12,200 nt of DNA from Alphaproteobacteria bacterium CG11_big_fil_rev_8_21_14_0_20_44_7 (GCA_002787615.1 PCXJ01000070.1:1-12200), one strand, 5' to 3'; shown: positions 1 through 6,317, counted from the stretch's first letter. The notes: generated by a model not told the origin, from the letters alone. Numbers and translations: made by a program.

Positions 1-186
1 GATGGCATCATCGCAAGCTGCAACGATATTGAGGCGATTTCCACCGCATCCATCAAGAACAAAGATGCCGCGCAAAATGTCCATGAATCTTCCCGCAAAC
101 TTGCCAAAGATGCAGAAAATTTATTTGCCGAATTCGAGAAGTTTCTAAACGAATTGGAAACTGCCAAAAATGAAGCGGCGGCTTAA
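1..186 (+). CDS. C-terminal end of a coiled-coil protein, probably chemoreceptor-like (partial)
   Basis: The reading frame is open from the first base to a TAA at 184-186, so only the last 61 residues are present. They are helical, Ala/Ser/Glu/Lys-rich and free of proline. The run IEAISTASIKNKDAAQNVHE followed by residues ending ENLFAEFEKFLNEL resembles the last helix of a methyl-accepting chemotaxis signalling domain, where a heptad coiled coil ends in a phenylalanine-containing F..FL motif. A short Ala-rich tail closes the protein. The role would be signalling to CheA/CheW from the membrane or cytoplasm, but the conserved hairpin tip and any sensor domain lie outside the window, so this is inference. 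The stop codon lies in a 10-base palindrome shared with the stop of the convergent gene. Another coiled-coil protein is possible. Confidence 0.45.
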   Translation, partial: DGIIASCNDIEAISTASIKNKDAAQNVHESSRKLAKDAENLFAEFEKFLNELETAKNEAAA

Positions 187-1451
187 GCCCTTGCAACTAG
201 GCTGCGCACATTATCTTGCTGTGTTGGCATGTGATAAGGGTAGGTGATAGTTGATTCAAAAGCTTTCCAAGATTGCGGCAATGCCATGCGTGCCTTAGCG
301 ATTTCCCGTATATGAGTTGCGCCGCCTTTGACGGTATTCGCGCCATTATCTTCAAGTTCATCGAGTTCAAAATGAGCCTGAGCATAGTTAATTTCTTTCC
401 TTAAGAATTCTCTTAAAGTCTTAGCATCACCCCTTGCATTAATATAAAACTCCGATTCTTCGTTTTTAATCCTTTTTCTGATGCCGATTTGAATTCTTGA
501 GATACGCGATAATATTTTGATTGCAGCGTGTAGTTTTTCGCCGTCAACTCGGTCAGTAAGCCTATTTACTCCTTCATGCATCTTTTGCTCGGTTTCCAGA
601 ATTTGCTTCACACCTTGCACCACTTTTGCGGCGCGATGTCCGTGTATGGTTTTCTCTATTTTCTCGCCTTGCCCTTTTTTAGTGAAAGCTGCGGTTTTGC
701 TCATTTCCGTTATAGCTTCAAATATAAGCTCATCAAAATCCGCATGAACTATTCCGGTTCTATCTTCATTGATAATCAGATGTTTCTCCTCTTTTCTTGC
801 CATTAGGCTGAGAAACATCTTGCCGATTTTGCTCTGTATAGCTTTATGTTGATCTGTGGCGTTAGGGTATTTCTGGACTTTAATTATATAATCTCGGCAT
901 AAATCGTGGAAATCATGTATATCCAGTGCTAGCAGGTCAAATGCTCTTATGTTTTTGAATTCAGCTTCATCGCTTTCTGCCATATCTGCATAACCTTGTC
1001 TGAGTCTATCTCTCATATCTTTGCTTAGGTCTTCGGGTCGCATAGAATCAATTATTTCTGAGCCCTTGATATAATCCTTCAAAAAGCGGAAGACGCGATG
1101 GCGATATTTCTCCAGCATATCCAGTCTTTCGTGGATGTCATTGCCGCTGACACTCTCTTGCGTAATTGTATAATACGGCACATAAATGTCATCTATCAGG
1201 CGATAATCATTTTTGTCAATTAGGGTGTGGCGGGTGGTTCTATCATCGGTCTTTTTGCCTTCTCTGGAGGTTCTTACTCGCCATCTTCCCAGTGTGTCAC
1301 TATCTTTATATCTCACATTATCGTTGGCAATCATTCCGCCGCCTGCATATTTATATCTTGCGGCGAAATCCTCGATATTGTTCATTGCCAGAATTTCATC
1401 AACTGATAGCGGGGAGAATTTCGGAGGCTTGGTCGGCGGTATTTCGGACAT
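183..1451 (-). CDS. Hypothetical protein, 422 residues, charged and helical
   Basis: I do not recognise this protein. It starts with ATG at 1449-1451 and ends with TAA at 183-185. The N-terminus is proline-rich (PPTKPPKFSPL), followed by a basic stretch with many Arg and Thr (about residues 45-80). From about residue 105 on it is mostly predicted helix with dense Lys/Glu/Arg, including the segments around EKYRHRVFRFLKDYI, GEKIEKTIHGHRAAKVV and AAIKILSRISRIQIGIRKRI. There is no signal peptide, membrane segment, Cys cluster or nucleotide-binding loop, so it is probably cytoplasmic. The Arg codons I checked are mostly AGA. No clear Shine-Dalgarno precedes the ATG, but a TATAAT lies 13 bases upstream. 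The gene is separated from the tmRNA by that RNA's terminator and is probably a single-gene unit. Confidence 0.7.
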   Translation of the reverse strand: MSEIPPTKPPKFSPLSVDEILAMNNIEDFAARYKYAGGGMIANDNVRYKDSDTLGRWRVRTSREGKKTDDRTTRHTLIDKNDYRLIDDIYVPYYTITQESVSGNDIHERLDMLEKYRHRVFRFLKDYIKGSEIIDSMRPEDLSKDMRDRLRQGYADMAESDEAEFKNIRAFDLLALDIHDFHDLCRDYIIKVQKYPNATDQHKAIQSKIGKMFLSLMARKEEKHLIINEDRTGIVHADFDELIFEAITEMSKTAAFTKKGQGEKIEKTIHGHRAAKVVQGVKQILETEQKMHEGVNRLTDRVDGEKLHAAIKILSRISRIQIGIRKRIKNEESEFYINARGDAKTLREFLRKEINYAQAHFELDELEDNGANTVKGGATHIREIAKARMALPQSWKAFESTITYPYHMPTQQDNVRSLVARA

Positions 1452-1464
1452 TATCTAATCGTGT

Positions 1465-1470
1465 ATTATA
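1465..1470 (-). promoter_or_regulatory. Candidate -10 box for the 422-residue gene
   Basis: The minus strand reads TATAAT at 1470-1465, 13 bases before the ATG at 1451. The -35 position, 17 bases upstream, has only TGGTAA (3 of 6 to consensus). The leader would be about six bases, too short for a Shine-Dalgarno site. The position is sensible because it lies just downstream of the tmRNA terminator. Confidence 0.4.
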
Positions 1471-1525
1471 AATTGCTAAGGTTTGTTTACCATGCCGCGC
1501 TTGCAATTTCCATATGTTTTTTGGC

Positions 1526-1560
1526 TAAAATAAAGGGCGCTTCTGTTGACAGGTGCGCCC
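1526..1560 (-). terminator. Rho-independent terminator of the tmRNA gene
   Basis: On the minus strand GGGCGC (1560-1555) pairs with GCGCCC (1540-1535) around a 14-base loop. The loop contains CTGTCAACAG, which can form a short inner stem. The stem is followed at once by TTTATTTT (1534-1527). It lies 37 bases beyond the tag stop codon. The hairpin might remain as the 3' end of the coding RNA piece. Confidence 0.7.
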
Positions 1561-1596
1561 AAAACCCCGCTGTAACGTAAATGTTATTGCGTCCTA

Positions 1597-1641
1597 TTAG
1601 GCAGCAACAGCACCATCAACAATGAAGTTGTCGTTAGCAGC
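1597..1641 (-). other. tmRNA tag-peptide reading frame (AANDNFIVDGAVAA)
   Basis: From GCT at 1641 the minus strand reads 14 codons, AANDNFIVDGAVAA, then TAA at 1599-1597 and a second stop, TAG, directly after. The ANDN start and AVAA end are typical of alphaproteobacterial tags; Caulobacter uses AANDNFAEEFAVAA. The last residues AVAA are the degron read by ClpXP-type proteases. Either of two adjacent GCT codons (1641-1639 or 1638-1636) could be the resume codon. By analogy with Caulobacter I chose the first. Confidence 0.9.
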
Positions 1642-1751
1642 AACGATATTGTTATCGTTTGCATTTATCATTTTGACCTTTTTTTACAAGGAGCATCCTC
1701 CTTGGGCAAAGACTATTTCTTTATTACGTTTGTCGAAGCTGTGTCGGCCCC

Positions 1752-1848
1752 ACCGGTTATAACCATCTCGAAAGAGCGTTTCCGAGCGCAGCGAGGCAAG
1801 CCCATTGAGGGCGATTAGCCTGCGCAGCTAAGGAACGCAAATTATAAC
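1752..1848 (-). other. Intervening segment of the pre-tmRNA, removed in maturation
   Basis: This stretch joins the encoded CCA of the acceptor piece to the first G of the coding piece. Its ends extend the acceptor stem: 1858-1842 (ending GUUAUAA) pairs with 1762-1746 (starting UUAUAAC), with one A-C mismatch exactly at the terminal A of CCA. Inside are further pairings, GCGTTCC with GGAAACGC and GCCC-TCAAT-GGGC. RNase P at the 5' G and a 3' tRNA-processing nuclease after CCA would release both ends, as known for two-piece tmRNA precursors. Confidence 0.75.
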
Positions 1849-1930
1849 TGGTGGAGCCGCTGGGTACTGCCCCCAGGTCCAAAGCGCTTATTCCAAACAG
1901 CGTTTATCGCCATAGTCCTAAGACAAGATG

Positions 1931-1959
1931 ATTATACTATATATTTGCGCTAGTATCAA
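1931..1959 (-). promoter_or_regulatory. Promoter of the tmRNA gene
   Basis: The minus strand reads TTGATA (1959-1954), 17 bases, then TATAAT (1936-1931). This is almost the full vegetative-sigma consensus and the best promoter in the window, as expected for an abundant stable RNA. The predicted transcription start is near 1924. It lies only about 22 bases beyond the stop codon of the upstream 350-residue gene. Confidence 0.85.
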
Positions 1960-1980
1960 ATAAATACTATCGGGGCTAAA

Positions 1981-3033
1981 TTACCGTCCGCCGGAGATGA
2001 TTCTTTCATTACCGCCATCTTGCTCTCTATCCGCAAATTTCTCCGGTTGTGGCAAGTTCCCTGAGGTTGCTCTATCTTCAGGCTGTATTGGATTTAACCC
2101 TAAATGCCCTCGCATATAATTTTGCAATGCATGAGCTTTCTGTAATGAAGGGTGATCCGGATTCAATGCGTGGTCTATAAGCAATACATGTTTTATACGG
2201 TTACCGAGAAATCTTTCGGCAACTGCAAGAAGTTGCGGTTTATCAATCAATCCATTTGCAACTTCTTTGGCTGGTGGAATCTCATCATCTTGAACTAATC
2301 TGACAAACTCCGGCAGGGCTGTGTTATCATCTTCCATTCTCACTTGATCACTTGCGTGGAGAATATCCCATGCCAAATCATCATGTCCGCCATGATATAC
2401 GGCGCTATAGGCTGCATCTAAACTTCTAGGGCAACCATTAAGAATAGCTTCATGTGAAACCAGATCAATCAAGTTAAGCGCTCTGATGAAATCAGCACGG
2501 CCATTTTCAGCAGCAATTGTCAACATGTCTCTGTTGACCTCATATGCAAAAATAGAACTGTTAGTCTGATTCATTATTGCCGCAGCCAATTCTACATCTC
2601 CTTTCTCTGCAGATTCTCTGATTAAATTATGGAAATTGCTGCTCAGTGTATCAGTATCAGCAGAAGGACCTTTAATGTCCATTAACCCTAATAATTGCTT
2701 AAACATTTCCGGACGATTATGTTTGCGCGCTAGGGCTAGTAAATCTTGTACTAATTTTCCGTCTATTTCTAAAAACTGTTCATATACTTCGCCTTCACGG
2801 CGGTAGTCTACCCTTCCTCGGTTCTCTATCAGCAAGCCAAAATCATATGCAAATCCTCTTTTTACCGCTTCTTCGGCTAGTGTTTTTGCAATAGAAAATG
2901 GGTGTATAGTATCGGCGACAATCTGTTCAATGGCTGCCTGAATTTGCCTGCCTGTAACGTTAGGGGTTATTTTTAAAGTTTCTTCCACGTAAAAAATTTC
3001 TGCCGTTGCACCAGTTAAATTCATAATTGCCAT
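1981..3033 (-). CDS. Hypothetical protein with degenerate ankyrin-like repeats, 350 residues
   Basis: I recognise no named family. Residues 130-157 (NLIRESAEKGDVELAAAIM), 166-190 (MLTIAAENGRADFIRALN) and 204-229 (LDAAYSAVYHGGHDDLAWDIL) share an A-x(2)-G-x(2)-[DE] pattern followed by a second helix. This is the two-helix signature of ankyrin-type solenoids, though the repeats are eroded and lack the usual TPLH. Residues 95-118 may be a further copy. The N-terminal 90 residues are mixed helix, and the last 35 are polar and probably disordered. There is no signal peptide or membrane segment. Such solenoids usually bind proteins; the partner is unknown. Two ATGs are possible (codons 1 and 4) and neither has a strong Shine-Dalgarno; the longer form is given. 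It diverges from thyX and has its own TTGACA promoter. Confidence 0.7.
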   Translation of the reverse strand: MAIMNLTGATAEIFYVEETLKITPNVTGRQIQAAIEQIVADTIHPFSIAKTLAEEAVKRGFAYDFGLLIENRGRVDYRREGEVYEQFLEIDGKLVQDLLALARKHNRPEMFKQLLGLMDIKGPSADTDTLSSNFHNLIRESAEKGDVELAAAIMNQTNSSIFAYEVNRDMLTIAAENGRADFIRALNLIDLVSHEAILNGCPRSLDAAYSAVYHGGHDDLAWDILHASDQVRMEDDNTALPEFVRLVQDDEIPPAKEVANGLIDKPQLLAVAERFLGNRIKHVLLIDHALNPDHPSLQKAHALQNYMRGHLGLNPIQPEDRATSGNLPQPEKFADREQDGGNERIISGGR

Positions 3034-3067
3034 CCGTTTAGTTAAATTAATTAATCTTGATATAACC

Positions 3068-3095
3068 TTAATATAGATTCACTTATTTTTGTCAA
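3068..3095 (-). promoter_or_regulatory. Promoter of the 350-residue ankyrin-like gene
   Basis: The minus strand reads TTGACA (3095-3090), a 16-base spacer, then TATTAA (3073-3068). The -35 is a perfect consensus. The ATG is 34 bases past the -10, leaving an untranslated leader of roughly 27 bases. It lies back to back with the thyX promoter, about 10 bases apart. Confidence 0.6.
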
Positions 3096-3105
3096 TCCTT
3101 TTATG

Positions 3106-3134
3106 TTGACCTTTTCCCGCCATAATCCTATAAA
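3106..3134 (+). promoter_or_regulatory. Promoter of thyX, probably giving a leaderless mRNA
   Basis: TTGACC (3106-3111), a 17-base spacer and TATAAA (3129-3134) form a near-consensus promoter. The thyX ATG begins six bases after the -10, where transcription itself should start. The six bases between are all A except one C, so there is no Shine-Dalgarno. Confidence 0.7.
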
Positions 3135-3140
3135 AAAAAC

Positions 3141-4085
3141 ATGAACGTATCACAGAATAGAAAACAGGAAATTTCCAGCCAACAGGAAGAGTCATATCAA
3201 ACCCGCCGTGTCACAGTTCCGGCGCTGGAGGAGATTCTTTTTGATGCATTGCCATTGCTTGACCACGGCTTCGTCCGCGTCATAGATTATATGGGAACGG
3301 ATGAGTCAATCGTGCAAGCTGCCCGTGTTTCATACGGCAAGGGCACCAAGCAGGTGAATCAGGATAAGGGGCTGATTTATTATCTCATGCGCCACTGGCA
3401 TTCTACCCCGTTTGAGATGTGTGAAATCAAGTTCCATATCAAATTGCCGATTTTTGTGGCACGCCAATGGATTCGCCATCGCACCGCAAATGTGAATGAA
3501 TATTCGGCGCGTTATTCCATTCTCTCCAAAGAATTTTATATCCCGAAGCCCGAACATCTCGCAGCGCAAAGTAACGTCAATAATCAGGGGCGCGGCGATA
3601 CGTTGAATGAGCAGGAAGCCGCAGAAGTTCTGGAATTGCTGAAAAATGATGCTGAGCAATGCTACTCACATTATCAGGAAATGTTGAATCTTGATGAGGC
3701 GGGAAATCCACGCGATGAAAGCAAAAGCGGTTTGGCGCGTGAGCTGGCACGGATGAATTTGAACCTTAATTATTATACTGAATGGTATTGGAAAATTGAT
3801 CTGCATAACCTCATGCACTTCCTTCGTTTGCGGGCAGATTCCCACGCGCAATATGAAATCCGCGTTTATGCCGAGCTGATGACCGAGATTCTGGAAAAAT
3901 GGTGTCCGATAACTGCGGGTGCATATAAGGAATATCGCGAGGGTGCAACCGCGCTTTCTAAAACCGGAACTGAGGCAGTGAAGCGTATGCTGGCAGGCGA
4001 AAAAGTTACGCAGGAAACCAGTGGTTTAACCAAGCGCGAATGGGGCGAGCTTTGCGCGAGCCTAAATATTGCTTCTGAATCTTAA
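3141..4085 (+). CDS. thyX: FAD-dependent thymidylate synthase ThyX
   Basis: ThyX makes dTMP from dUMP using methylene-tetrahydrofolate, with FAD and NADPH as reductants, in the cytoplasm. It replaces the classical ThyA. The ThyX signature is present as RHRTANVNEYSARYS starting at residue 112 (RHR at 112-114, Asn119, Glu120). The second conserved block, RADSHAQYEIR, lies at 231-241, and FVARQWIRHRTANVNEYSAR is the family's FAD/dUMP-binding core. The C-terminus from about residue 285 (VTQETSGLTKREWGEL) is a helical extension also seen in alphaproteobacterial members; the 314-residue length fits those longer forms. The ATG at 3141 is the only Met before residue 51, and it follows a strong promoter by six bases, so the mRNA is probably leaderless. 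The first 20 residues are Gln-rich and poorly conserved. By hand count 19 of 20 Arg codons are CGN, the native core pattern here. Confidence 0.97.
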   Translation: MNVSQNRKQEISSQQEESYQTRRVTVPALEEILFDALPLLDHGFVRVIDYMGTDESIVQAARVSYGKGTKQVNQDKGLIYYLMRHWHSTPFEMCEIKFHIKLPIFVARQWIRHRTANVNEYSARYSILSKEFYIPKPEHLAAQSNVNNQGRGDTLNEQEAAEVLELLKNDAEQCYSHYQEMLNLDEAGNPRDESKSGLARELARMNLNLNYYTEWYWKIDLHNLMHFLRLRADSHAQYEIRVYAELMTEILEKWCPITAGAYKEYREGATALSKTGTEAVKRMLAGEKVTQETSGLTKREWGELCASLNIASES

Positions 4086-4093
4086 AAATTACC

Positions 4094-4122
4094 TTGACTT
4101 AGTTAGTTGGTATTAATAAAAA
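4094..4122 (+). promoter_or_regulatory. Candidate promoter of the 247-residue repeat gene
   Basis: TTGACT (4094-4099), a 17-base spacer and TAAAAA (4117-4122, 4 of 6 to consensus). The ATG at 4155 would then have a leader of about 25 bases with a weak Shine-Dalgarno, ACAGG, about ten bases before it. The -10 is poor, so transcription continuing from thyX is an alternative. Confidence 0.4.
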
Positions 4123-4154
4123 TCTGATATCAACATTAAAAACAGGTAAATATT

Positions 4155-4898
4155 ATGACTGTATACACAACCGCTATTGAATTATCAGCCGCCATTAGGG
4201 ATGGAAAAAGCCTTGCTGAAATTGAAGCTACTTGGCTCAGCCCAAATGCCATAAAAAGAATTCAAGCTGGGCCAAATAGATATTATGCCCCAGCTTATGA
4301 AAGAGCAAGACCATTAGGTGAGAAAAGAACATTTAGAGAAGAGCCTACTGATTATCACCCAATCGCGCTAGCTTTTGAAGCGGGTTGGCTACCGGAAGAT
4401 GTAATTAAATTGGTGAGCCTAAACCCAAGCCAATTATTAACCGGAAATTTGCATAAAGCTGTGATGGAGTGGAAAGATCAGCCAGAAAAAGTGATTGAAC
4501 TTGCCAAACTCAACCCAACAGCGATTGATGATACTTGCCTATGCGCTGCAATTGCAAACTGGGGCGATAAAGAAAAAGTTATAGAATTCGCTGCAACTGA
4601 TGAAAATAAAGTAAACACAGCTATTAGCGCATTAAGCATGCAAGCCGCGGTTAATCATTGGTGGAAAGGAGAGGGTAATAGTCCAACAGTTATGAAATTA
4701 TTATTCACGCACCCAGCGCCCGATGCTGTTGAATTTATACGGCTTGATAGTGGTGATTTTAAGGTTGGAAGTGAGGCAATAGACCAGCTAGTTGCTGCAT
4801 CAAAAGACGTTGCGGAAAGAAAAGGTTTGAGGTTGGATGAAAACGGCATGATCAGCCGCAGCCAGAAAGCCCAAGGCATGTCTATGTCTGCTGCATAA
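4155..4898 (+). CDS. Hypothetical helical-repeat protein, 247 residues
   Basis: I do not recognise a named family. The centre is made of imperfect repeats of about 30 residues: 80-109 (PEDVIKLVSLNPSQLL... ending MEWKDQ), 110-138 (PEKVIELAKLNPTAID... ending ANWGD), 139-175 (KEKVIEFAATDENKV... ending HWWKGEG), and a fourth start at 176 (SPTVMKLLFTHP). Each has the pattern [PK]-E-x-V-I-x-[LF] followed by a second helix ending in Trp, which suggests a right-handed alpha solenoid. Residues 1-30 form another helical unit. No signal peptide or membrane segment was seen. The last 25 residues are Ser/Met/Gly/Ala-rich and probably disordered. Nine of eleven Arg codons are AGA or AGG, opposite to thyX just upstream, which suggests acquisition or weak expression. 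A protein-binding scaffold is the most that can be inferred. Confidence 0.75.
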   Translation: MTVYTTAIELSAAIRDGKSLAEIEATWLSPNAIKRIQAGPNRYYAPAYERARPLGEKRTFREEPTDYHPIALAFEAGWLPEDVIKLVSLNPSQLLTGNLHKAVMEWKDQPEKVIELAKLNPTAIDDTCLCAAIANWGDKEKVIEFAATDENKVNTAISALSMQAAVNHWWKGEGNSPTVMKLLFTHPAPDAVEFIRLDSGDFKVGSEAIDQLVAASKDVAERKGLRLDENGMISRSQKAQGMSMSAA

Positions 4899-4924
4899 AA
4901 TAATCTTTATATTTATGCTGATAC

Positions 4925-4933
4925 TGCTATAAA
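4925..4933 (+). promoter_or_regulatory. Extended -10 promoter before mscS
   Basis: TGC followed by TATAAA (4928-4933) forms an extended -10 element. The base run at the -35 position is poor. The mscS ATG begins eight bases after the -10, so the transcript would have a leader of one or two bases or none. Confidence 0.5.
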
Positions 4934-4941
4934 TATCCACG

Positions 4942-6273
4942 ATGGAATTTTTGAAAAATCTGGATGTTGAGGCGCTATATGACAGCTTTGTTGAAAAGGC
5001 AACATCGCTTGATTTGCTAATCCAGCTTGCCGCAATTATTCTTGCGCTTGTGGTCGGTTGGGGGATTTCGCGCATTACCGCACGGCGAATTGAGAATTAT
5101 CGCGAAAGATATTTCAAAAAAACCTTCACCCTGACGATTTTTGATTCCCTCCAGCGCGTTGCCGTTCCTGCTATTGCCTGCGTTTTCCTGATATCCTTCA
5201 ACATAATCGCAGCATTCATCAAGCAGCCCGCGCAAATCAGCACGATAGTTGTGAGTTTGCTGGCAGCATGGGTGGCGATTCGTTTTATCACCAGCTTTGC
5301 GAAATATAAGGTTCTGGCACGCTGGTTTGCATTTCTTGCATGGGGAATTGTTGCGCTCAACATCCTCGGCTATTTTGATTATGCGGTTGAGCAGCTTGAT
5401 TCCATCGCTTTCAAAGTCGGTGAGAATTCCAGCATATCGGTGTTAGTAATAATTCAAGGTATAGTTTCGCTTTCCTTCTTCCTGTGGCTGGCAATTGCAG
5501 TTTCGCGCTTTCTCGAAAACCATTTGATGGATTCGGGCTTAACTCCTTCATTGCGCGTGTTATTCGCCAAAATCTTGCGCACAACATTGGTGGTGATTGC
5601 GATATTAGTTTCGCTCAACAGTTTCGGAATTGATTTAACCGCCTTTGCTGTATTCACCGGTGCATTGGGTGTTGGTTTGGGTTTTGGTTTGCAAAAAATA
5701 GTTTCCAATTTCATAAGCGGGATTATCCTGCTTATGGATAGGTCAATCAAACCCGGTGATGTGATTTCGGTTGATGATACATATGGCTGGGTCAATAAGC
5801 TTTCGTCACGCTATGTTTCGGTGATTACCCGCGATAATAAAGAGCATCTGATTCCCAATGAATTGCTGATAACCGAGAAGGTGGAGAATTGGTCATATTC
5901 CGATAAGAATGTGCGCTTGCGGATTCCGTTCGGCGTTTCCTATAATTCCGATATGCATGAGGTGCGGCGGCTGGTGCTGGAGGCCGTTGGTGATTTGCCG
6001 CGTATTCTCAAAAAGCCTAAGCCGGTATGTTTGATGACGGGTTTTGGCGACAGCTCGGTAGATTTTGAATTGCGCGTTTGGATTGATACCCCCGCCGATG
6101 GGGTGCGAAATATGATGAGTGTAGTATATTTTGCAATTTGGGATGCGTTTAAGGCGAATAACATCGAAATTCCATATCCGCAGCGCGATGTTTATATCAA
6201 AGAGCAACCTGCTAATAAAAAGCCGGAGCAAAAAGCTGTAGTAAAGAAATCCACTGCCAATAAAAAGAAATAA
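4942..6273 (+). CDS. mscS: MscS-family mechanosensitive ion channel
   Basis: Inner-membrane channel that opens under membrane tension to release solutes during osmotic downshock. The pore helix is clear at about residues 230-265: Gly/Ala-rich GALGVGLGFGLQKIVSNFIS, then LMDRSIKPGDVI, the start of the beta domain. The cytoplasmic part holds YGWVNKLSSRYVSVITRDNKEHLIPN (281-306), the beta-domain core, and the C-terminal IPYPQRDVYIK (410-420) matches the family's P-[FY]-PQ-x-D end motif. Hydrophobic segments lie at about 24-46, 71-93, 98-117, 125-144, 167-190 and 209-227, so it has extra N-terminal helices and is longer (443 residues) than E. coli MscS (286). The last 20 residues are Lys-rich. The ATG at 4942 follows an extended -10 by eight bases with no Shine-Dalgarno. 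The symbol denotes the family; which paralogue this is cannot be told. Confidence 0.92.
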   Translation: MEFLKNLDVEALYDSFVEKATSLDLLIQLAAIILALVVGWGISRITARRIENYRERYFKKTFTLTIFDSLQRVAVPAIACVFLISFNIIAAFIKQPAQISTIVVSLLAAWVAIRFITSFAKYKVLARWFAFLAWGIVALNILGYFDYAVEQLDSIAFKVGENSSISVLVIIQGIVSLSFFLWLAIAVSRFLENHLMDSGLTPSLRVLFAKILRTTLVVIAILVSLNSFGIDLTAFAVFTGALGVGLGFGLQKIVSNFISGIILLMDRSIKPGDVISVDDTYGWVNKLSSRYVSVITRDNKEHLIPNELLITEKVENWSYSDKNVRLRIPFGVSYNSDMHEVRRLVLEAVGDLPRILKKPKPVCLMTGFGDSSVDFELRVWIDTPADGVRNMMSVVYFAIWDAFKANNIEIPYPQRDVYIKEQPANKKPEQKAVVKKSTANKKK

Positions 6274-6297
6274 TCAAAATGAGAATTATTTTGCAAT

Positions 6298-6313
6298 GTT
6301 AAGTATACTTAAC
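6298..6313. promoter_or_regulatory. Perfect 16-base palindrome upstream of the RTX gene, candidate operator
   Basis: GTTAAGTATACTTAAC equals its own reverse complement. It lies 25 bases after the mscS stop and about 30 bases before the presumed -10 of the RTX gene, a typical place for an activator or repressor dimer. No U run follows it, so it is not a terminator. It resembles a CtrA site (TTAA-N7-TTAA) but has six bases between the half-sites. Confidence 0.4.
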
Positions 6314-6317
6314 TAGC

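Larger units (their letters stand above)
1535..1924 (-). ncRNA. ssrA: tmRNA, circularly permuted two-piece form
   Basis: tmRNA frees ribosomes stalled on broken mRNA and adds a degradation tag. The minus strand carries it in permuted order: acceptor piece first, coding piece second. Acceptor piece: T-arm at 1876-1860 (CTGGG, loop GGCAGTA, CCCAG), then CGGCTCC, discriminator A and an encoded CCA (1851-1849). Coding piece: GGGGCCG (1751-1745), then the tmRNA-like GACACAGCTTCGACAAACG. GGGGCCG and CGGCTCC pair over seven positions with a G-U at the third, the alanine identity element read by AlaRS. A tag frame follows (1641-1597). About 97 bases (1848-1752) between the CCA and the 5' G would be removed in maturation. 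A consensus promoter precedes the gene and a terminator follows. GACTAT (1917-1912) and ATAGTC (1716-1711) could pair between the pieces. The mature 5' end of the acceptor piece (about 1924-1918) is estimated from the promoter, and the mature 3' end of the coding piece is not resolved. SmpB is not in the window. Confidence 0.95.

Noticed and set aside
1321..1345. MIANDN in the 422-residue protein resembles the ANDN of the tmRNA tag.
   Set aside because: Four shared residues with no shared DNA context; it is a chance match inside an ordinary reading frame.
1597..1671. A 24-codon minus-strand reading frame starting ATG at 1671, with a strong AAGGAGG upstream, looking like a small-protein gene.
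   Set aside because: Its last 14 codons are the tmRNA tag, and the surrounding bases form the tmRNA. The Shine-Dalgarno-like run is in a hairpin of the coding piece, too far (over 20 bases) from the ATG.
5893..6231. Antisense open frame opposite the mscS 3' half, and several similar frames opposite thyX, hisA and hisF.
   Set aside because: Their translations have no family features and lie fully over well-supported genes; they reflect codon bias of the sense strand.
6298..6313. The palindrome as a CtrA-binding site.
   Set aside because: The CtrA consensus needs seven bases between TTAA half-sites; here there are six. It is kept only as an unassigned operator candidate.
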